Below, in pieces: positions 43,996 through 56,593 of a stretch of 64,000 nucleotides of DNA. The position numbers and the translations under genes were made by a program. Below the pieces are notes generated by a model that saw only the letters and a program-made list of their open reading frames with translations, had not been told where the DNA came from and made no database searches. The stretch comes from Rhododendron vialii. Lineage: Eukaryota > Streptophyta > Magnoliopsida > Ericales > Ericaceae. The DNA lies in assembly GCF_030253575.1 (NCBI RefSeq), contig NC_080563.1, forward strand, positions 15,581,001 through 15,645,000. The letters run 5' to 3'. The stretch's first letter is position 1. The number at the start of each line of letters is the position of its first letter.

Positions 43996-46069
43996 CTTTA
44001 CCCTCACTTTTTAGGCAATGTACCTCTATGTAAATATTATTTTTATGATCAAATAGAGAAATATATATATTAAAATAATAATTGAGGCTTTGTGGTGATT
44101 ACAACTATTATGTAGAGCAATTAGGTATAACATATATTTTATTTAAGTTAAAACTATGTTACATTCCAACGACCATCAGCTAGTAAATATATATTTTTAA
44201 AATTGATTGTTTTCAAATTTAGTTAGGCTTAGTTTTCTTGAAAAAGCCAACTTGACTTGGGGTTTTAGACAAGTTATTTCCACTATTTAGATTTGTAGTT
44301 GATGTTGTGACGATAATGACTTGTCTCAATATTCACATTTTTTGTTGGCTTTAGCCTATTTAGTCTTATTCTGGTTAGACAATAAGGAAAGCTAGGTCTT
44401 AGTGCATCTCCAACCTTAGCTTTAAATTTGAAGATGTCTAAGTGTTTTTGAAAACTCCATCCCAAAATGTCAAATCTGACATGGCACGTCAAGTGAAAGA
44501 ATTGGCATGTGAAGTAAGTCCAGCCAAAGTATTAAAGTGTCATTTGACATCTTCTCTCTCATGTCATATTTGACATGTGATGCCAAATATTTTTGTTTGG
44601 TTATTTTACTCCCAAAACTTGATAATTATTCTTAAGTAAATAATTAAGCATATTGATTAGAGTGGACATTGTAGATATGTCAAATTCTAACTGTAACGAC
44701 CCTGATTTTTGGTAAATAAGAATTTCGTTAAATATTTAAATTTTATTTTAATTACTTGGATTTGCTACTAAAAATTTCTTTTTAATTTTAATAATCCGTC
44801 ATAATTAGATTTGAGATTTATAAAATTATATATTTTCACGCCGAGCAATCTAGTCATTTTCTAAAAACAAGTATGCTTATAAAAGCACTTGTATATTTTC
44901 CTAACGAGTTAGATAAAATCTTTAAATTATATTTCTTGGCTAGAAATCCTACTTGGCAAGTAGAATTAGCATTCAACCGATTAGTTAGTGGAACTGGACC
45001 ACCGATTCACCTAGTTACATTACCCTAACCCTAATTAGACCTTTTTGACCGTCTTGGAGCCTTTTGAACCCCCCGAACCCTAATTGAACCCTTAGACTTT
45101 AGGGGTAATCATTATACCCCATGACAAGTCATTTCAAACCCTAATTATGACCAATATTCCTTTACCCCTTGGTCCATAATTGTTAGGAGAATTTTTGTCC
45201 CTTGGTTATTAGACCTTTGACTTGCCTAAATGCATGACAAGACAAGTCATACAAGAATCCCATCATTTTGCTTCCAAAAGAAGCAACCTTAGACTTGCCA
45301 TAATGAGAACCTAGATTTGACTAGTCATTCAAGCCCATACTTACCTTCTTTAACCAATGGTTAATAAATGCTAGGAGAATTTTTGATCATTGGTTAATAG
45401 CAATTAAGTTGCCAATGAAGCTTTGATTTGACCATACAAAATCATGGGCCAAGAATCTCATCATTTTGCTTCCAAGACTAGTTAACCTAACCATGCATGC
45501 ATGCAACCCTAAGATTTTAGCCTTAAACCTATTAATCCTAGACTTACTTTCCTAGACACTCATATATATATATATATATATATATGTGTACCAAAGAGAG
45601 AGAGAGGGGGGAGAGGCCGGATGGAGAGAGAGAGAGAAAGGCCGGATGGAGAGAGTGGGGTGGAATGTGTGCATGAGTTTTGATTACTTACACAAGCAAC
45701 ATTTATAGCCTTAAGCCTATTTTTTTGACTACATGCCAACCCATTCTAGTCTTCCAAAGTACAAAGCTAGCCCATGATTATATTCTTTCTTGCAAGCAAC
45801 CTCCCCATAGACTTGACAAGTCCAAAACCCTTCATGATGACCTAAGATTTGGCCTACAAATGGAAGTGACAAGTCATGGAAGACTTGGCATGCTTTCAAG
45901 CTTGATTGGACATGACAATGGAGCAAATCCATGGGGAAAAGAGAGGAGAGGGGGGGGCCGGCCATATGGAGGAGGGAGGGAGCCAAGACTTGTGCCTATA
46001 AATAGCAAGCTCACTTCAAGTTCAACTCACCCCTTCACTCCCTTGCTTACATTCCTCTCCAAACACCAT

Positions 46070-46455
46070 TTCCAGTTCCAGTCAGCTTACTGCCCTCCAC
46101 AAATCTTCATTTTTCTCCTGCTTAAAGTAGTTTTTAGAACCAACTCCCTTCAAGAAAGTTGTAGAGCACTTCGAAACCTTCAAGTTAGACCCAAGAACCA
46201 TCCAAATCGGTGAAGAAACGACAAAGATATTGGCATCCGAAGTTCAGTAAAAATCTCGGATTTCTATTTCCAGACAGCATACTGTCTCTGCCTTTATCAC
46301 CATTTTTCTCCTACCTAAAGTAGTTTCTAGGATCAACTTCCTTCACGAAAGTCGTAGAGCACTTCAAGAACTTCAACTTCGACCCAAGAACGATCGTATT
46401 CGGCCAAATATTGACCGAGTTACTGCCATCCGAAGTTCGGTCCAGATTTGCAAGT
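46070..46455 (+). repeat. Tandem duplication, period 193 bp, inside the solo LTR
   Basis: TTTTCTCCT starts at 46111 and 46304; GTAGAGCAC at 46161 and 46354. Both are offset 193. The copies differ at many positions, so the duplication is old. Confidence 0.85.
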
Positions 46456-47231
46456 TTCACAGCCCGTAGAAAATCTTCCAACTAGCTTATTCGGCCCCGA
46501 CTAAGTTTCGGATCAAGGTAGATTAATCTCTACTCATTTTCCCTAGTATAACTTTAGTTATTTTGCTTATGATAAGGCAAGTTAAAGTATTAGGAATAAA
46601 TAGCAAGCTCGTTTTACAAAATCTTGAAATGACATTACGATCATGTAGATTTTCTCTACTCACTTCCCTAAGTATACGTAGAACCCTAATCCAATAACTC
46701 TACGTATAGTATAAAATCTACGTTAGAGAGTAGCATGTTCTTGATTCAAAGTATCAATATCATAGATAAGATTATCTATTGTTTGTTTTCAAGTAAATAA
46801 GCTTATCGTTTAAAATGCATGATTGTCAATAAGTTTATCTCACTAATGGAGGTATGAACATGTTGGATAAATGACTTTGTCTTGAATAAACATATGTTAT
46901 ATTGAATTTCTCAAAAAGTAAGATATAACGATTTTCGAAAGATAAGATTTTAACGCTTGAATTGAAGTATTCATATTTGATCTTTTCGAGCATGCTTAGC
47001 AATATAGAATTGGATGATCTTGTTAGATTACAATGAATGATTTATGGTTGCGTATGTGAAAGGTCCTACCGCGGAGTCTATGCATGAGAACGAGACACGA
47101 AAATCGAGAAAATAGAAACATGACACCTAGGGTGTGGTTAACAAGAAAAATGTGTTTCGAAGGAGAAAATATTTGTGAAACTACATAATGACCGATTTTG
47201 ATGGCATTATGTGAGATGTGTGTGTGTGTGA

Positions 47232-47450
47232 ATGTGTGCCAATGGGAACCCGGGACGGCGGAACCATTGTGAGGATACTCGGGAACCCGGAACGGCGGAA
47301 CCGAGGTTGGGTGTGTGGCTTGGTTATCCGCGGAGAGGAGCCAATGCAAATGTGTGCCAATGGGAACCCGGGACGGCGGAACCATTGTGAGGATACTCGG
47401 GAACCCGGAACGGCGGAACCGAGGTTGGGTGTGTTAAAAACGGATTTTTG
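47232..47450 (+). repeat. Tandem duplication, period 118 bp, GC-rich
   Basis: ATGTGTGCCAATGGGAACCC starts at 47232 and again 118 bases later, almost unchanged. Each unit contains two versions of GGGAACCCGGRACGGCGGAACC, so four copies in all. Confidence 0.9.
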
Positions 47451-48247
47451 AAAATGTTGATTTGGTGATGAAAAGTGAAAATGGAGACACGGTCTACGAT
47501 GAGTTGCGTAGGAGAAACACAGAAAAAAAAAACATGGACACCAACGATATTTGAATAGTGAATGTGGATGTGTGATTGTTACTATTCGTCGTATATGATT
47601 TACTGTTTGTAAGTTATGAGTTAGTGAGAAGGGTTTACTCTATTGAGCGTTGTAGCTCACGGTGTTGCCTTTTTGGTGACCCTGACATATTATATGGGTG
47701 GCGACGCCGGTATAATGTGTCAGATTTCTTAGATGAACAGGATAAGATGTACACCGTGGAAGCTTTTGGAGCAGAGGAGCTTGCTAGGATGGAAGAGCAA
47801 GCAAAGTAGTATTAGGAACCCTAGTTTCCTTCCTTGTTGAATAAATGTACCTTTTCCTTATGATGTATTTATGATGTAATAATGAGCCAGACTCTCTTTA
47901 TTATATAATAAATGCCTCATTTAACGTACCCAAAATTGGGGGCGTTACACTAACATGCCAAATTACCACATAAGCCTCCACAAAAAACTTTGACATCCCC
48001 ACTTTTGAAGCCAAGGATGGAGATGTCCAGTCCGACCAACATGTCAAGTTTATTATATTTTAAAAATTTTTGGAGAGTAAAACAATGAAATAAAAATTGA
48101 CATGACATTTCAAATTTGACATGAGAGATGGAATGTCAAATGACACATAAACATTTGAGATTTTGGTTTGAATTACTTCACCTGTCAATTCTCCCAATTG
48201 ATATGTCATGCCTTTTTTGACATCCATGGCTGGATGCTCGTTGCCAA

Positions 48248-48752
48248 AATCAGTCATCGGATGGGAGGAGTACCCTTTTCTGATAAAATAAGGGGAACAC
48301 CATTTCCAATAGGGAATAAACTTTTCTTTTGCGATATTTTCTCCTTAACATTTTCTCCTGTCGGTTAAGGATGTGTTCTATTAATTAAAATAAATATTAA
48401 TTATTTTTTAAATTAAAAATAATATATTATAAAAAAATGACCTATTTCGTAAAAAAAAAAAAAACAACGTAAGGATTTTAGCCAACGTTAAAATAGACTA
48501 TAAGAACTTGGGGATTGTCTATATAAGGTGATCGCGGTTAGGCATGCAGCAGATATGCATGCGTCTAGTTTTCTCTCTGAATCAGTATCAGACTATCAGT
48601 ATCCTCCCTCCTCAAATACCGTACACAGCAATCTCCTCCCACCGACAACCACAAAGCGGCATCCGTCAGCCTTTTCGAGCTCCGTCGCCATCCACGCTCT
48701 CGTATGATCACCTTTGATCGCAGCTTTTCCGGCCACCGGAAAGCTTGCTAGG
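48248..48752 (+). promoter_or_regulatory. Upstream region of the J-domain gene
   Basis: Non-coding sequence before the ATG at 48753. CTATATAAGG at about 48519 is a TATA candidate, roughly 235 bases upstream of the ATG. Confidence 0.5.
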
Positions 48753-49959
48753 ATGGCTCTCCAATTCACAAAGCTTGAGAAGCACAAACCCTTTGCACGG
48801 ACAAGGTAATTAAACCGATTGAATTATACCAGCAGTATTTTATTCTGGTTTAATTTCGTAACTTATTATTTTTCTTTGGTTTAGTAATTCTTCCTGTTAA
48901 ATTAACTGAGCCATCTGTGGAACTTGAACAATCTTGTTTTACCCCCTCCGTCCCAAATTGTTTCCACGGTCCACAAAACGAAGGACTTAGAATTCGATTA
49001 GGCCTTTTGCATTTCATTGTAGCCGCCTCCTGCTGAGTACATCACTTCATCTGTCCTTTTATCTTTAACAGGGTGTCTGACCCGTTGCCCCGATCAATCA
49101 CCGTCTCAATTTGATTATTCACCTTTCGATGATCTTTAATTTCTTCCTGCAATAAAAATCAAAAGGTCTGCCAATTAATTACTTGGAATAATGGGACTGT
49201 AATTAGAGCATCTCGAATGCGTTGTATAAGTTTTGCCATAGCCAAATTAGTGCATTGACAAAAAAAAGTTCGTCTAATCATGTGCTAAAGAATTCATTGA
49301 TACCTATTCGATTGTTGGTTTATTTTTTTGAATTTTCATTAGAATTTTTTCATTATTTTTAAGTTCTCATTTTACAAATTGAGCAAACATTTTGTGATGA
49401 AGAGAATACAATTTAAAGTTCATGTTCCGAGACAACCACATCCAAAATACTACAAATTCAAAGAATTATGAATATATACACACATGTGAACAGATCGAAG
49501 AAAATAAGCACAAGTGCGTCCCAAAGAATGAGGGCGCGTGCCACAATCAAACACATTCTCCTGTCCGTCTTTCCCCTCCCCCTCCCCCGGGAACCTGTAA
49601 ATGTAAGAAGCAATTTCATATAAAAGCTACAAAAGAGTATGATTACAGCAAGGAATGAAACAACAAGACACACATTACTCAAGGGTAAGACTGCGTAAAC
49701 AATAGGTACTCATCTGTAATCAATTAAGCAGTCCCTCACCTAGCATGGTACAAGAGTTCCATGCAAGCTCATGTGGAAGGAAGAAAAAAAATTCCAAAAA
49801 ATTCTCTGCCCGGTCCAGCTACCTACAAGAAGTTAATTATAGTATTGCACAAACAAACATGGAACAATAAACAACCTGAGAATTAAATTTCCTATTTCAC
49901 TGAAGCAAACATATCTATTTGCCACCCCACCATCTGAGGGCTAGGTCATCGCTAATATG

Positions 49960-50153
49960 ATTTTTTATTGTTTATGTTATTTTTTGCATTGGAAATTGTC
50001 TGTCGCAAATGCTAGTTTTTTGTTGCAATAATCACACCATATTCCCGTCGCAAAAGGCTTTTGCCACCCCACCATCTGCCACAACCCATTCCCGTCGTGA
50101 CCACTATTTGCAGCGGTATTTTCTCGTCACTAAAAGTATTATTTCTTGTAGTA
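49960..50153 (-). mobile_element. CACTA (En/Spm) transposon terminus
   Basis: Read from 50153 on the minus strand: TACTACAAGAAATAATACTT, one base from the CACTACAAGAAA terminus, then TTTTAGTGACGAG. Subterminal GTCGCAAA/TTGCGAC-like words (CCGTCGCAAAAGG, CTGTCGCAAATG) recur inside. The opposite end is not found. Lies in intron 1 of the J-domain gene. Confidence 0.6.
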
Positions 50154-51416
50154 CCTGTCACATATTTCCCTATGTCTCAGCATCTTTGTGAAGCAACTTA
50201 CATACGCTTTGCTACCTTTGTTACCAAGTAATTGTCACGTGCTGTATTCTCATTGGCTGCTATTTTTGGGTAAAAACAGTATGTTCCTCTTTGTTTTGTT
50301 CTGAAAAGAAGAACTATGTGTTTGGTTTAAATCTTCATACCACGTGCAGGCCGCCATCATTTGTGGATGCTTTCTTTTGTTACTTATTTCTGATGACATC
50401 TTTGCACTGCACATTGTTCGCTGTTGCAGGGTGATTGGCCCTGAAATGCCTTCTGCTGAGCTACTTGCTGCGGCAGCCAAGTTAACTGAAGCCGAGACCG
50501 AGTTAAGGTATTGTTTGAGAAGGGTCAAACAACATATTATATGCTTTATGTATTCAGGATTGCTGGACTGTTCATATGCTACCCCATTTGATTTTTTGGT
50601 TATAAAATTTGACTTGTCTGAAATGCTTATTGTTCTTACCTAATAAAGATCAGGATTTCAGTTACCCCTGCAACTATGGCTTCATTTGATAGTTGGAAAG
50701 TCTTACCATATTAAACCAAAAGCAAATGAACTCAAGGTAATTGATCTTTCTAATAATTGATCCAGGGAGGCTGAGGCGGAGGAAGACAATGAACTATTCG
50801 TAGGACCTCCACCACCTGCTGTGGTTACAGAAGCTGAATCCGCAAATGAGGCGGAGCGTTTTGAAGAGGTACCTAACTCAATTTTCTAAGCACTCTTTTT
50901 GCCAATTTATTTTTCAACAGAACTCTTTATCAAGATTGCGATTGTTTTTCTTATTTTCATGGTTTGGTTGTATCACTAGTGTTGAATGGGCCTTCTAACT
51001 ATGAAGAGTTTAACTTGCAAGTTTTAGTTTTTAGCAATTATTTCTTTCTAGCTTTTTTAATCGTGCATGAGTGGTCCTGTTGTTCTGCATCATTATTTAT
51101 TTTTATTTTTTGTTACTGTTGGAAATTGATATGCACTGATAGCATGGAATAAAGAGGGCCGGTTCACAGGTGGATTTCAGATGTATCTTCTTTGATTGCA
51201 TGTTGTGTCCTTGGACCTTGATTATGTGTATAGTTCTTGAGAGAAAACACCTTTTCAAATGCTAGGTCTTTTTTATTATCATTAGGTCTTAGTTCAATTA
51301 GTTGTCATGTCATCTACTTCATCTGCGTAAGATTCTCGAATTATTTCATATCAATTGAAAGAGGCAGAATGATACTTGTATGTAACTGATCTTGAAACAG
51401 GAGTAGCTGACTGCGA

Positions 51417-51451
51417 AGGAATCTAATTAGAGCATGCCTAATTAGATTCCT
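51417..51451. repeat. Perfect 14-bp palindromic stem
   Basis: AGGAATCTAATTAG and CTAATTAGATTCCT flank a 7-base loop AGCATGC, itself nearly palindromic. Lies in an intron of the J-domain gene. Confidence 0.85.
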
Positions 51452-53303
51452 TAAGATGTATTGTTTGACAGGAAACTCCACACAATCATAGAATTTATCA
51501 GTGGCATAATTTTTGTAAATTTTGTTAATTGTGGAATGTAAAATAATTCTTCATCAATAGTGGCATGTGAATGCATACTACTGAACTTGTTAAATGTATC
51601 TGGTCAGGTTACAAGAATAATGCGAGCTGAGGTTGATAGTCCATACGATGTTCTAGGAGTGAACAAGAATATGTCAGCTAACAACACAAAGAAAAGGTGA
51701 AGTTATAGTTAGTTGAAAGCTAAACGTGTTGTCATATAAATTATCTGACTATAATTGTTGTATTTTCAGTATACATGGTTAGGAGGTAGTTCCCATATGT
51801 TATATAAAAATATTCTTGTTCACCATGGTGTTTTGTGGTCTTGACCATAACTACGTCCCCCCTTCAGCAACCATGCAAAAAATCCCTCTGCTATTGGGTT
51901 CCAGTGGCGAAATATGAGTGTCAACCCAAAACCAAAAATGCCCTCATAAGAATTCTGAAACACATGCAACATGTTTTGTGACCATGAACAGTTGAACAAA
52001 TGCTGTTGATCCTTGTGCCCTTGCACATTTCACCACCAATGGTTTTCGCTACCTTCCCATTTTTCTTCACCATCTCCAATTTATGCCACTGTCTCTGTGT
52101 GTGTGTGTGTGTGTGTCTTAACTGGAAACCTAACATAGCCAAACTATTGGGAGTTTTGTGGCATGTGACGTGTTAATCAAATCCTTGCTGTACTATATAT
52201 GGTTTTGTGGCCTGCAAACGCTTAATCAATTCCTTGGTGTATTTTATGTGTGTATATCTATGATTGTACTGCTGATTTTAAATGCATAGATTTGAGATTT
52301 GGGCATCTCTATGATTAACTCCTGCTACTGCAAATTGATTCGCTTCCGTTGCAGGAGCGAAGCCACGACCACTGATCCTTGAACAAATCATGCTGTTCTA
52401 CTCTATTAAAAATTTAGCGCAAATATGTTTGCTTGTGACTTTACTTAAGGTTGCTAACTGATGTTGTTTATAAATGTAAAGCCAAGCTTAGAACGTGTAT
52501 CTAAATTCTTCATACCAAATTCATTGACTTGTCATTGCTATTTTTTGGGTCATATTTGCCCTTGTTCAATTATCAATTTGTCTACATTGATGATTTTTAT
52601 TGCTTAACATGTCCCTTCATCTTATTTCTTTCTGTTTCACTGATCGTTAGGTACTGGAAGTTGTCTCTACTGGTGCACCCTGACAAATGCTCTCATCCGC
52701 AGGCCCACTAAGCATTTATCAAACTAAATAAAGCTTATAAAGATTTACAAGATCCGAATAAGGTGTGTGATATATGGTGTACAATTTTCAAGGCTTTTAA
52801 GTAATATTGTGATGCCTTTTTACGTTTTTTATCCTGTACATTGATGATATATATGTCTACATTTGCCGATCAAATAAATGTATATCTCTACATATGTAAA
52901 TTTATGTTCACATGCATGCTTATGGTGTACAAAGCCCACATATATGCGGTTACTTTTTGGAGATCTTGCCTTTTTTTGAAATCTATTTGCATGTTGGAGC
53001 TGACGATAGTGGTTATAGGTTTAGGTGCATAGCCAAAGATAAAGAAGGGGACTGATAAGAAAGCAACTGGCCACGATTTTGTCAGGTCCTACTTTTGTTG
53101 ATCGTGCTAGTGGTGAGATGAAGTTAAGATCATCACTTGGCCAAAAGCGTTAGTTGTTAGCGGGAGGGTGAGGAGATTTCATTATTCATGTTGTCAACAT
53201 GCCCCCTCATGTGTAGTCAAGTTTGCTTCTATATGTGGGCCAACCACCATGTTCAAGTATTGCAATTATAGGTTAGGCAATTAGGTCCCAACACATGATT
53301 TAT

Positions 53304-53705
53304 TGTCTGTATTGGAGCTGGTCCCGCATCAGTTAAGTAGTTTTCTCCAAAACTAGTATATGAGTCTGACGGCCTCTCTACTCATTGGCAATTGGTTTTG
53401 AGTGTACCTTTTAACGTAGTATAAGTGCTAGGCTTTGGAGGCTTTGTTGAAACTCTCTAGTTTGTTTCCCCTTTTGGTTTGTGCCATAACTGAACTTTGT
53501 TTCATTATAATCTGTGTTTTGATTCTTATGAATCCTTTGTTCACCTCTCCACTTGCTAGTGGGGAGTCGAATGTGCGAGGGAGAGAATTAGAGCTTGTCT
53601 GACATCAATTAATTATCACCTTTAACACTAATGCATGAGTTTGGCAGTCTCTCTACTCATTGCCATAGGTCTTGAGCTGGATAATCTAAAATCTTGATAC
53701 CATGA
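53304..53705 (+). mobile_element. Decayed TRIM of the same family as the Copia-derived element
   Basis: An LTR-like stretch at about 53304-53405 contains AAAACTAGTATATGAGTC and GGCAATTGG. A middle section follows at 53430-53580: GGAGGCTTT, TTTGTGCCATAACTG, ACTTTGTTTCATT, CCTTTGTTCACCTCTCCAC. A second LTR-like stretch lies at about 53600-53705. The middle section aligns with the last 125 bp of the Copia-derived element before its 3' LTR, in the same order. Boundaries are approximate; both LTRs are heavily mutated. Lies in an intron of the J-domain gene. Confidence 0.6.
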
Positions 53706-55107
53706 TAAATTGTTTACCATCTAGTCATCTAAATGCTTAAGTCGTTAGAAATAAATCTAACAACATTTATGGAGATTCCCAACCAATTGAAAGATCTAAA
53801 TGTCCTCCTTGTGTTGAGATGCAACCGAAGCCTTGCCTCATAACGAGCAGGACGGGCAGTTAATGCTATCTTCCAAAAGAGGTCTATTGCTATCTCTTTT
53901 AGTCCATAACTTCATATTCTTTGCCCCATGGCTAAGCTTATGGTGGTTATAGTTTCTTTTTTCCAATCTTCATCTTAGCCACATTCTTTTCTTTCTCTAA
54001 CAGCTTTATAACCAAGTGGATTCTGTATTCTGTACCATTTAAGTGTTAACCTCTAATTTCATCTTTGAATTTTTTTTCTTAATGTAGTGCTCTTTGTCTG
54101 TAGTGAAAAGCCTGGGATGAGAAAATCAGACTCAAGGAGGAACAAGAAGAATTCAAGGTAAATATTTCCCCAATGCTTGGCTCAGTTTTAGTAGTTTTTA
54201 ACGGTCAGTGTTACTAGTATGTTTTCCACTTTTCTAGGCAGAGTTAAAGGCAATGCGTGAGGCTGCACAGTGGAGACACTTGCAAGGTTAGGTTTTTTTC
54301 TTTTTGAGTTTTAAAATTTTCAACTTCGAATTCTCTCTCTCTCTCTCTCTCTCTCTTGATGTTAGTAAGTAGGCTATAGATTGTAATGTTTTGCTGACTG
54401 TACTTTAATTGCCTCTTTATTTTGCTAGCGGTGTTACTGCTTCTTGGAATGTCAAAGCTCCACTGGACTTGATATTCAGAAAGCTGTTTCTTTGGCAGGT
54501 ATATCCATGGAGGGTGATGATGTCCTCCTGGAAGAGATGGATGTGAAAGTGGGACCAAAAAGAGATGAATGGATGACAACATTACCCCCAGGAAGAAAGG
54601 TAAGGCCGCCTTTGAGTTCCGTTCAGACTTCTCAATCCCAAATGAAAGAAAAAATGTCTCTCCTCCATCTGTTTTTTCTTTACTCTTCCCTTCTTCTCTT
54701 CATCACTTGAAATGAGCTAAACTTTGTCAATATGAGGAGGCAATATCAGTAAATAGGTTAGAACTTAGATGTGTAAGATAGTTTCCTTTTCATTGCTCAA
54801 ACTTTTGGGTTTATTAAGTTGACAAAAGCTGTTACAAAAGCAATGTGATATAAGGAAGGGAGCCAATACAACTTGTACTGAAGAGCTAAAGTATGTAGGT
54901 TGTGAGTTTCAGGTGAGAGGCACACTCTCATTGGTTATTCTCGTACAAAGATGTGCCTTAAATTAGCTAAACTCCTCTTTGAGATCCTTCATAATGTAGG
55001 TTACTGCAGTAATCAGGTACGGACTAATAAAAAGAGCTCTTATATACGTAGTCAGATTGTCTTATTGCTTCTCAATTGGTATGAAGGCACTAATCCGGCC
55101 TTCTATC

Positions 55108-55235
55108 TGTTAGATTTCTTGGAGAGTTTCAACCTAAAACCAATTGGCAATAGGTGGAGTAACCTCTAGAATTTATTAACCAAACTTGGGTGACTTAGAT
55201 GAGCAATGTGGGACAAGTCTAACAGTCCCCCTCAC

Positions 55236-55266
<31 letters not shown>

Positions 55267-55472
55267 CCAGGAGCTGACTGACTGACTCAGGCGACAGAGA
55301 TGACAGAGACTTTCCCACGAGAGGTGAGGCCACCCAAGACCTAGCTCTGATACCATGTTAGATTTCTTAGAGGGTTTCAACCTAAAACCAATTGGCAATA
55401 GGTGGAGTAACCTCTATAATTTATTAACCAAACTTGGGTGACTTAGATGAGCAATGTGGGACAAGTCTAACA
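55108..55472 (-). mobile_element. TRIM (365 bp) with near-identical 117-bp LTRs
   Basis: LTRs at 55108-55224 and 55356-55472 differ at about three positions. On the minus strand each runs from TGTTAGACTTGTCCCACATT to AGAAATCTAACA. The 131-bp interior begins with primer site TGGTATCAGAGCTAG (55355-55341) and ends with CACGTGAGGGGGAC, the polypurine tract. No coding capacity. The flanks CTATC and CTGTC are an imperfect 5-bp duplication. It lies in the intron between the exons at 54499 and 55792 of the J-domain gene. Confidence 0.92.
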
Positions 55473-56533
55473 CTGTCTAACTAGAGTATGTTTGAATCGA
55501 GACCTGCAAAGAGAATTAAAGAAAATTCATCGAAGAAGGAAAGCAAGTGATTTGGAGGACAAGAAGTCCACCAAAAAGAAGTGCGAATGAAAACAGAGAA
55601 CATAAAAGTATCGATAACAGAACTCCACAATGTTATTTATTTAAACTAGAAGAATATACGTCGAAAAATAAAAATATATACCTTTATCAACTTGTAAATG
55701 AAGGAACTATAGTTTCAAAGCAGTTGCAAAATATTTTTCATTGGACCTTACAACTTGTTGCTTACTTGAGTTTTTGAATTCTTTTCATCAGCCTGGTGTA
55801 ACTACTCAAACCACAAAGTTCAGCAGGACCTCTAAAGATGGACGCGGTGATACCAGTGTGTGGACAGATACCCCTTCAGAAAAAGCTCAGAAGGCAAAGA
55901 TGAAGTATGTAATATGTTTACTATGCTCTAGGCTGCGTAGTTTACCTGTTCTTATATTTTCTCCTAAGGCTTCATCTGGATTGATGATTTCTGTAGGGAT
56001 TTGTCTAGGCATGAGAAAATGGTAGCAAAACAAAGATAAATTTAGCTTCTGCACTTCGGGTTTTTTTTCCTATGTTTTCCTTCATCTTTTTCTTTGTGTT
56101 AACAAATCCATCCACAGAAATCATGATCTGAACATACAATGAGCAATATGTATGACTCTGGATACTCATTGATTTTCACATGGCAGTTATTTAGAAGCTT
56201 ATAATGAGGCTGCAGCACTCGCTACTAAACAGCAAGAAAAGAAAGAGACAACTTTGGATGCAGCATTGGTGGACAAATATGACAAAAGGAAACGACCGAA
56301 GTCTTTGTTAGAAAAGCACCAAGAGACTGCACAGAATAGTTCCAAAAGAAAATCAAAACAGGAGCAATCAAAAGAGGAGTGGGAGGGCCAGCATCCATGG
56401 AAGCCTTGGGATCGTGAGAAGGACTTGACAGCTGGACGGAAGTCAGTAAAATTGGATGCTGAAACACGTCTCAGGGTCTGTCTTGCAGATTTTCTTCCGG
56501 ATCCGTTGAGAGGAGCTTCCTTTTGGCCGCAAA

Positions 56534-56536
<3 letters not shown>

Positions 56537-56590
<54 letters not shown>
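56537..56590. repeat. (CT)n microsatellite at the 3' end of the J-domain gene
   Basis: About 27 uninterrupted CT units directly follow the last recognisable codons (GCCGCAAAAGGT). Confidence 0.95.

Positions 56591-56593
<3 letters not shown>

Larger units (their letters stand above)
44692..47949 (+). repeat. Solo LTR of a chromovirus-like Gypsy element (3,258 bp)
   Basis: Begins TGTAACGACCC and ends GGGGGCGTTACA, the termini of Tekay/Del-type Gypsy LTRs, with CTAAC on both sides (44687-44691 and 47950-47954). No primer site, polypurine tract or coding domain. Inside are a (TA)n/(GA)n run at 45560-45660, a two-copy tandem repeat of period 193 (46070-46455) and one of period 118 (47232-47450). 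A terminal open frame at 47576-47809 is probably incidental. Confidence 0.85.
44398..48247. mobile_element. MITE (about 585 bp) split by a solo LTR
   Basis: Left end TTAGTGCATCTCCAACCTTA, with ATTTGAAGATGTC further in. The reversed right end reads CAACGAGCATCCAGCCATGG. Both halves are rich in GACATG and TGTCAAAT words in inverse order. The solo LTR at 44692-47949 lies inside, with its own CTAAC duplication. Confidence 0.5.

Noticed and set aside
47576..47809. 77-residue frame near the end of the solo LTR
   Set aside because: Inside an LTR with no known coding capacity; treated as incidental.
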